From Eleusine coracana subsp. coracana (Eukaryota > Streptophyta > Magnoliopsida > Poales > Poaceae): a stretch of DNA of 64,000 nt. The first letter of the stretch is position 1. Each line of letters starts with the position of its first letter. The notes beneath the pieces are model-generated. The model saw nothing but the letters and a program-made list of their open reading frames with translations, ran no database searches and was not told the origin of the DNA. Positions 56,717-64,000 of this stretch are shown piece by piece. The translations under genes were made by a program, and so were the position numbers. The stretch covers positions 33,243,969 to 33,307,968 of the forward strand of contig CM064424.1 of the NCBI GenBank assembly GCA_032690845.1. Direction: 5' to 3'.

Positions 56717-59150
56717 ATAGTACGATAATCAAGTTAATGCATATCCAAAATATAGGAGAAATATGATTGGTGCTTGCCTTCAGTTGTAGGAATATTCTCA
56801 GCTGGTTCCCCTTCTGGTGCTTCACCCTCTGGAGCACCCGTGTCACTCTCAGTTACGTCGTTCACTAAACAAAGAAATATACGCCTACATAAATATGTAT
56901 GTCATGATGCAATGCAATGATGAAATGACATGGCACTTTATGGAGATGATAAGCAACAAGTTACGAACACAAGGAAGTTGGAACCACTTAAAATGAAGGT
57001 GGGTAGCTTACGCTATGGGCAGAACACTAAGGTTCTGTCCGAAATCGGGTAAAACGGGATTCATCGCGTAGGGTGGTTTTAACCAAAAATTTATAGAAAG
57101 GTTATGTACCAGATATTATTTAATCTTGGTATAGGGCATCAAATTAAGATGTTTGAAACTTGAATCACCTCTAAATGAGTTGTAATTATTTAATTATGAA
57201 TTTTACAAGTTTTAGAACTATGAGCAAAATAAATCAGAAACATGCACTTAAACAGATGCTATGGGTATTAAACTTTTCAGAGCAATTATATACATAAAGT
57301 ATGAACCTTGAGAACTGATTTCATGGGAAAATAATTTATTAGTTAAATGCCACAAAAATCTCAAATAAATGCATGCTTTAAGTGAAACAATTCATTTAAT
57401 GAAATTCCTTGGTACTAGAATTTTATTTTATTACATGCAAGCATAGTATAAGCTTATAGAAACTCCTAAGAACAAGAAATAACATTCTAGCATGCATAAA
57501 TAATTCTATATCAATTAAATGGTCAAAACATAGATAAATATATAACTTGAAATTTATAAACACAACATGGTGAGATAAAATTATATTTGTACTACATGAA
57601 ACAGGGGAAACTTTCATGACAAGCCATTTGATTTTACAAGTAATCGATCATCACATATTGGCCATTTAAGATAAAACAAGAAGTAATCCTACACAATTGT
57701 GTATATAAGCTCAGGCCATCGGACCAGGTTACTTGGATAGATCTTGAGCTTCGGAATCCAACAAAATTTATTTCATATTTTTCCATGCAGTAGAACTCCT
57801 GGAATTTATTTTACAACATTTGGTCATTTTCTGGAATAAAGTTCTCGAAGGAAAACATTTGAAAAGGAAAATACGCGCGCGCAGGGGAGACCTTGGTGGA
57901 GCTGCGGCAGCGCTCGCCGGAGCTCCCGCCGCAGGCTGCTGCGGGCCTCTGCTGGAGTCGGGTCCAAAAGGTAAAATGTTCCTCTCTCCGTTGTCCACGT
58001 GTAGGTCTGGTCGGAGATCGCCGGAGACGGGCGGAGCACGGCTGCCGGTGGCGTGCAGAACAGGGTGGGGGTTCGGCGGTGTCGCACGCGCAGAGGAGAA
58101 CACAACAGGGGCCGGATTCTCGTCGCGAAGCTTCACCTGGATGAGGCAAGTAGCGGCAGGAAGTCGGTTGATGTCGAGGAGGGCAGGAAGTCGGAGCTCG
58201 TCGGCAAGGTGGAGGTGGTTGGCCGGCGGCGGCAGGAGCTCGAGATCCGGCCGATAGACAGGGGAATCTGCACATTAAGCTGGTCAGGGAAGTGCGCACG
58301 GTTACTGGGGAGGTCTACGCTCGAGGAATCTAAGCCACGCTCACCGGAGAGAGAGCAATCAGAGGAGACGCGGCCCAGGGCGTCTCTGCCGGCGACGGCG
58401 AAGAAGGGCTTCGATCTCGCTGCACCACGCGAGGGAGAGGGAGGAGAGGTTCGGGGGAGCTTCCAGGACTTCATTGCATAGCTCCACGCAGCAGGGCTCA
58501 GGCTCTGGCGATCTGCAATGGCTGTATCAGCTCGAGCAGAGAGGGGCAGCGGCAATGGTGTCTGGCGGCGCAGGGGAGAAGAAAGGAGGGAAGGAGAGCT
58601 AGGGTTTCGACGGGAGGCATTTTCTAGGGGTCCTGGTGCTCGCCCTAAGCAGCAAACACCGAGGGAGGACGGCTGGCCGGCGGCCACGCGGCCTCCAAGC
58701 TCTGACAGAGGAGGAAGAAAGAGAGGTTGGGTTCAGTTTCGAATTTGGGAAAAGTCAGAACATTGTCTCTATATTTTGATCAACTGGGTGCCTTCCTCTG
58801 CTCCAAACCTTTTGAGAATGCTCCTCAAGTGTTAGTGGTTATTTCATCTTCAGATACGAAGTTCTAATTCTTGATGGATTTTGTATTATAAAATTGCCAA
58901 TGTGATCTGTTTTGAAATATGGTTTGAATTTTAAAGTGGTCCAAACCTTCACCTAAAATCTTGATAAAAATCTGTAAAATTCTCGTTTGTTATGTAGTTT
59001 ATTTAGATAATTTTCTTTGGGTATACTTCTATGGAAAAAGATTGAGTTCTCAAACTTGCCCCTATTTGACAATTTTCAAATTCAAATCTGATTTGAATTC
59101 TGTCCTTTGGCTTGGGTTTTGAAATGAGTTGAAAAATTTCAAATTTCCAA
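56717..59150 (-). mobile_element. Tekay/Del LTR, family B, 5' part of the 3' LTR
   Basis: The minus strand reproduces the LTR layout seen in family A: AT-rich start, GC/CT-rich zone (58.7-57.8 kb) with donor-like ggtgag sites, AT-rich zone, then an acidic exon (56,778-56,864). Joined to 41,111-39,644 it would make an LTR of about 3.9 kb, the same length as family A. Its first bases are lost: the sequence goes directly into truncated gag at about 59,150. Long ORFs in 57.8-58.7 kb on both strands appear compositional. Confidence 0.6.
56778..56864 (-). CDS. Putative LTR-embedded exon X, family B
   Basis: 87 nt on the minus strand between acceptor-like tttgtttag and a GC-type donor (AAG/GCAAGC). 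Open and phase 1/1, acidic and Pro-rich (cue TESDTGAPEGEAPEGEPAE). It shares only its first residues (ND) and borders with family A, so the acidic character and phase are kept without close sequence identity. Joined to the family-B equivalent of exon Y it would stop after one codon. Confidence 0.35.
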
Positions 59151-59984
59151 CACAACCAACTGAAAATATTCATTGGGACTCATGTTTTGCAACAATGTCG
59201 GTGGCGGGGCAGCACGCTTGCGGTTCTTTGCAGCAAGCTTGTTCATCTTGTCCTCATCTATTATGGCCTTGTCAACCAAGTGATTAAAGTCCCGATAATC
59301 TACAGTAGATAACTTATCTTGCATTTCCTATGAAAGACCGTTCATGAACCGGGTTGCTTTCTTCCGGTCGGTAGAAACTTCATCGGTAGCATACTGTGTA
59401 AGATAATAGAAGGCATGCACATACTCATTCATGGTCTTGTTGCCTTGCTTCAGATCAAAAAATTCCAACCTCTTAATTTCCATCACAACATCGGGAATGT
59501 GAGCAGCCCAAAAAGTGGTGCGAAATTCCTCCCAAGTGTAGTGGTGATCAGCAGCTTGCATTGCACGGTATCCCTGTCACCAAGCACCGGCTTTATTCTG
59601 TAGTTGATGCGCAGCAAAGAGAACCTTTTGGTGCTGGTCACACCTCAGCATATCCAACTTTTGCTCAATAGTGTGCAGCCAATGGTCGCCATCAAGAGGA
59701 ACCTTTGCCCGGGTGAGAATGGGCTGGTTGGTGCGACGAAAAGCTATAAAATCATCATCTCGAGCTGCAGCTGGGGCCAAGTGCTGAGCAGTGGCATGAA
59801 GAATGCCGGTCTGCTCCACACGGTTGCGCTCGATCTGCATGAGCACTTGGATGAAAGTTTGTGGCTCCTCCGACACGGGCGGTGGCCGGTGTTGATTTTG
59901 AGCAGCATCGGAAGACTCAGGGACACCCTTCCCACCAGTACCAGTACGAGTCCTCGTCATCCTGTAGCCAACGTATGTTAGCAA
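59139..59984 (-). pseudogene. Tekay/Del chromovirus gag, truncated
   Basis: Minus strand; likely start within 59,955-59,984 (MTRTRTGTGGKG). Retrotransposon gag core with cues FRRTNQPILTRAKVP, HWLHTIEQKLDMLRCDQ, TWEEFRTTFWAAHIPDVVMEIKRLEF (in part), KTMNEYVHAFYYLTQYATDEV and YRDFNHLVDKAIIDEDKM. These match Del/Tekay gag closely. A TGA near 59,574 (expected Trp) and a TAG at 59,325-59,327 break it. It is cut near 59,150 before the zinc knuckle, so protease, RT and integrase are gone. Confidence 0.87.
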
Positions 59985-60956
59985 TTAGAATAATATTGAT
60001 AAGTCAAGAATGATTTATGACAACAAGGATGTGCCAAAACCGAGCATTTCTCAACCGAAGAAAAGATAACGAGCAAGAACATGAAAAACTGAACCAAAAG
60101 GAGCAGCTAGTCATTTCTGAACTGAAAAGGAAAGATTATAAGGTTGTACCCAAGTTTTAAGACTTCGTTGAAATTTTTACTTTAGTTTCTTACCCGTTCT
60201 GTTTTCTGCTGAAAACTGCCAACCGATTGATCAAAAACAGACCAAAACAGGCATTCGGGCACAGAAAATTTACTGGTTTTAGGACAGCAAGAAAAATTTC
60301 GAAATTCAAGAAATATCATCACTTCCAATCATGAAGTAAGCATGAGGCATGTATGCAGCATGTATGTATGATATGAAAATAATTCGTACTATCAGACCTT
60401 GCTCGCACGAAGTTTTCTCACCTCCACATGCTAGTGACAAAGACAGAATGTGTGGACAACCGGAATAAATCAACGGTTGCCACCAAGAGATTTCAGAACA
60501 TGCTAATTCCCAGGCATGTATCACTACTATCAGTATAAACTGAACATGAATGAAACCATAATCCAATTAACCACATTCTCAAAATTTAATCGCATGGCAT
60601 CATACATGGGCAAAACCGAATCAACACGTGGCAAGTTTTCGAAACAAATTTTTGCTAACTACAAACTTAAAAAGTTGGTTGCCATGACCCAACAAAATAA
60701 ATTTAAAATGGGGGCAGCAACAGTTCAACAACTCAAGGAACCAAAAACAAGTGGTAAGCCATCCTTAACCCAAGAAAATAAGCCCCATTAGTCCAGCATT
60801 AATTTATTTAATAAGTGGAGCAGCAACAAAATGCTAGGATAGGGAAGAAATAAAATCAGCAACCACTTAGTCAATATTTTAGTTGCTTTAGTGAGGTTGT
60901 GCATCATTTCATTACCCAAGTTGCTAAGCAAGTTTTAGAAGTGTCATTGTAACCTT
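59985..60956 (-). other. Tekay-B 5' leader
   Basis: About 1 kb between primer-binding site and gag. AT-rich, no recognisable gene; small open frames only. Confidence 0.6.
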
Positions 60957-60968
60957 GCTCTGATATCA
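60957..60968 (-). other. Primer-binding site of Tekay-B element
   Basis: Minus strand TGATATCAGAGC, one mismatch from the initiator-Met site TGGTATCAGAGC, three bases from the LTR end at 60,972. Confidence 0.8.
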
Positions 60969-60971
60969 CGT

Positions 60972-62407
60972 TGTCAAGAACCGATGAAATCCCACCCATT
61001 TTTATCGAGCTAGCCGGCTGTCCATAAATGGTACGCCAAGCCGAGAGCTCAACAAAAATAGATATGACTCCGGTAGTCCACCAATGTGCTTCCAAGTATT
61101 TCCTAGGAACATAGCACATCGGTATAACAACATCACAATCATCACATAGATAACAGTAACACAAATGTTCAAGTTTACAACATTAACATTTAAATTACAA
61201 AACCAAATTCAGATTACAAGTGTTCTGAAATTGCAGCAAAAGGAAGCTGACACAGCAGCCAATAAAAAACAAAAAAAAAGTCTAAACAAACCCATATTAC
61301 TTGTCCAAATTTTAGTTCAGTTCATGGCAAATAATATGACAAGTATGCAGCGGAAAATAAACCAAAACAACAGCAGCAGCAATATTGATAGTGCTCAGCC
61401 CACGAACACCATCAATCGTCTCTAACGGGACAGCAACTACTCCTCCCCGGTAGCAGGAAAGAAGTAACCAAAAGTCATTTCATTCTAACCTGCAAAAACT
61501 TAAACATAGCAACCGTGAGTACGAAGGTACTCAACAAGACTTATCCTGGGCTAATCCCGATCTCAAAGGATTATGCATTTGGTTATAGCAAGGAAACATA
61601 GTGTATATCGGGTACTCAAAATTTTAATTGCCGCAACGCGGAAGTCTGAAATTTAGTGCAGCTGAAGCATAAAGTTAAGATGCACATGGGCAAGACACAT
61701 AAGTAAATAATACTACAGCCCCAAAGTTGTAACAATATGAGAACCAAAGTAATCATCTCATACAACAGTCCACCATCCCATCATTATCATTTAGTTCAAG
61801 TTGTTACTACGATGAAGCTCAACAAACACTAAGCATGATCATGACCGAGATCATGGCAATTCGAATTGATTATACACCCTGCAGGGGAGTCCAATATACC
61901 CACATGACTAGAGGACCATGCGGCTTATGCGACCCACTAAAGCCACACAAGGGGGTACTCATGTCAACCTTTTTCACACCCATTCCTGAAACACTGAAAA
62001 ACCCTCATCACAGGGGTACTATTGACCTTCTCTGGAGGTATCCAGCATAGATACTCATGCGTGTGAATCAAGTAATGAAGTCGTAACCCAACAACTGGTA
62101 TGAAGTGAGATAATCGGCGTGTCTTACCATTATATTCGACATGTGGTTAGAACGGAAAGTGCTTAGGAAAACAAGAACAATGGGATCCTAACTGATCAAG
62201 TGGGGCTACATCCTGATCCCCTCTTAGTCTATAGATTAATTAACATCAATTTACCAATCTGCAAGTAACCAAGATTTCCTATCTTGCGAACCGGTGGTGA
62301 CCTTGCCACCGATTTGACTTTTACCGGTCTATTGCAAGGCTAAGCTTGACACACCATAAAATAAAAAAACCAACCCATCCCTGTCCATAGACATACTACA
62401 ACAAGGA
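60972..62407 (-). mobile_element. Tekay/Del LTR, family B, 5' LTR (3' part)
   Basis: TGTCAAGAACCG at 60,972 next to the primer site, collinear with 39,644 to about 41,080. It is lost after about 62,407, where Athila leader sequence begins. Only the downstream 1.4 kb of the LTR is left. Confidence 0.8.
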
Positions 62408-62571
62408 GTAGACCTTGAGGATCCATACCTTGGGGATCCAATCACCAATGGTCATAAAGCTTACAAAGGGTAAACCCGCTAAGGGAAGCGGTAACTCCTT
62501 AATAGAAGTATTATTGTTAAAATTCCGATATCTTAGCCTATTGCTTCCCCGACAACGGCACAAGAAATGCT
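62408..62571 (-). other. Athila leader with primer-binding site (minus-strand element)
   Basis: At 62,546-62,562 the minus strand reads TGTGCCGTTGTCGGGGA, close to the tRNA-Asp site TGGCGCCGTTGCCGGGGA used by Athila elements. It lies nine bases from the LTR end. The rest of the element is missing beyond 62,408. Confidence 0.72.
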
Positions 62572-64000
62572 TGTTGGCACTTCTTAACGTCGCACCAAAA
62601 TATTATCTGGTAACAACGCTCGAAGTGTTGATTGATGTTTGATACGCTTTAAGAGAAGAGTGAACCAATCCGCAAGCGCATGGAACATCTATTGTAGCAT
62701 TTCACCCGAGAGTATTCCAAGGTATCGTATTTATTTTCCTCAGGGAAGCTTAGTGTAAGAGTATCTTTCTTTAACAAAGATATGACTATAAGAGTTATAC
62801 CAACTGACCAAAGAAGGGGGTAAAGATATTCAATGATAAACAAGGGAGCAATGATACAGGAGAAATCCACACTAAGATAGATAAAAGAGATCGATTAAGC
62901 TAGCTGTGAGGACAGTGAGTCTAAGTCTAATATTCCTAAGATAAACTTTCCGAAATCTAGTCAAGCGTTAAAATTCCTAGTTATTCGGGTTGAGTGCTTA
63001 CACCAAATCCATGGTACAGCCTCGAGTCTTTCACCAATAAGCTTACTTCGGGGCATGACAACGATCCACTAATAGGGTCGGTAACTAACCTCGTGCACTA
63101 GTGGGCACGTTATCGCTAGACAACCTTGCTTGAGACTTCCCGAACATGGTGGATTACTAAAAGAACGGACAGGACTGTCACCACCTACCGCCTACCACAA
63201 AACTCATAGGGACAAATGTCAATCCAGCTAGTATTAACTTAAGTACTAAAAGAACGGACAGGACTGTCACCACCTGCCGCCTACCACACAACTCATGTTT
63301 TCACTAGATATTATTCCATTGGCCTAGCGGAAGAATAGCCAGGAAATAACCAAGTCTAAGTCCTATTCAAGAACTAAACTTAATTAAATCCTAGCCAGGA
63401 ATCTAGTAAACTATGCTTCAAAGTTCTTTCCCGATAATTGTAACTTGAGGAAATTTACTAAGTAAAAATAAATACTTGACAAGATAAATAAGGAAAAGAT
63501 AATTATATTCAACAAAAGATAAGTCTCACAAATGGAGAAAAGATACAAGAGAGCTCATACCAAGACTCCGAGATGATTTTTGGAATCCCGAGCTAAGCTC
63601 TCGACTAGACTCTAACTCCCGACTAACGAACCTACTCTACTAGTAAGAAAAGTAGTGGGAAATGGACTTCAATGTGCTTCACTTGCTTGATGATCTCTTT
63701 CTACCGAATTTCCATTCTATTTATAGGTGGCAGAGGGTTGGCGGGTACTTCTAGGTGAAGGAGAGTCAGTGGGCAAAATTTCCCCACCGGGCGGCCGGGC
63801 ATGCCGGGCGGCATGCACCGTCGGGCGGCAGGCCAGGCCGGGCGACCGTTGGATTGAGTCGATTTCCAACCGACTTGTTTTGGTTGGCTTAGATCTTGTC
63901 TTAATGATGGTTCCTTGGTTGGTTTGCGTCGGCTTCTCCATTTTGGGGTCGGTAGGCCTCATGGGCCTCATGGGCTGGCAACCCTGGGGGGCCAACCCTG
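62572..64000 (-). mobile_element. Athila-type 5' LTR, minus strand, runs off the window
   Basis: Begins tgttggcac (the inverse of GTGCCAACA) and is the inverted homologue of the LTRs at 3607 and 20,591, without the Tekay insertion. TATA box on the minus strand at 63,718-63,728, GC-rich GCCGCCCGG-type block near 63,785-63,845. Its U3 end lies beyond 64,000. Confidence 0.82.
63156..63298. repeat. Imperfect direct repeat within the Athila LTR
   Basis: A segment of about 54 bp starting actaaaagaacggacagg at 63,156 recurs at 63,245, 89 bp later. The plus-strand LTR copies have the unit once, so this is a local duplication. Confidence 0.75.

Noticed and set aside
60516..60791. 91-codon plus ORF in the Tekay-B leader
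   Set aside because: Opposite strand to the element, Lys/Thr/Gln-rich by AT-rich composition, no motif.

Overview
The window is plant nuclear DNA made almost wholly of nested and rearranged LTR retrotransposons, and I see no convincing host gene, tRNA, rRNA or CRISPR array. The element types (CRM-like, Tekay/Del, Athila and Tat Ty3/gypsy, plus a SIRE/Maximus-type Ty1/copia) and the antisense gene in the Tat element point to a grass with a large, repeat-rich genome. The species cannot be read from the sequence. Family names rest on recognising protein motifs and LTR structure by eye, not on a search.

Region 1 (1-36.3 kb) is a head-to-tail duplication with a unit of about 17.0 kb. Each copy holds, in order: (i) a scrap of a Tat RNase H gene ending in a CRM-type LTR; (ii) the 3' part of an Athila-type element (envelope-region ORF, long spacer, 3' LTR), whose LTR carries a 3.9-kb Tekay-type solo LTR; (iii) a broken minus-strand Athila-like ORF; (iv) an array of alternating CRM-type LTRs and gag-protease segments. 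The duplication joint is visible at 16,890/16,891. The array has two internal segments in copy 1 and three in copy 2. In copy 2 the full array is still bracketed by the 5-bp target duplication CAGTG (28,404 and 36,047), so it grew from one insertion.

Region 2 (36.3-39.6 kb) is a minus-strand copia remnant: gag, zinc knuckle, primer-binding site and the end of its 5' LTR. Protease, RT and integrase are absent.

Region 3 (39.6-62.4 kb) is a nest. A minus-strand Tekay element (family B) has its 3' LTR split by a plus-strand Tekay LTR (family A). That LTR is split by a nearly complete Tat element (44,006-56,225), whose RNase H gene is split by a CRM-type solo LTR (48,706-49,466) with a target-site duplication. 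The Tat element has two RNase H domains, an integrase that has lost a catalytic Asp, and a decayed multi-exon antisense gene between integrase and 3' LTR.

Region 4 (62.4-64.0 kb) is the 5' end of a minus-strand Athila element: leader, tRNA-Asp-type primer-binding site and an LTR running off the window.

The coding remnants are mostly broken by stops that look like C-to-T or G-to-A changes, as expected of long-methylated DNA. The least expected signal is a phase-consistent pair of putative exons inside the Tekay LTRs, encoding an acidic peptide plus a Trp-rich tail. The first exon keeps an open, phase-preserving frame in two diverged LTR families.
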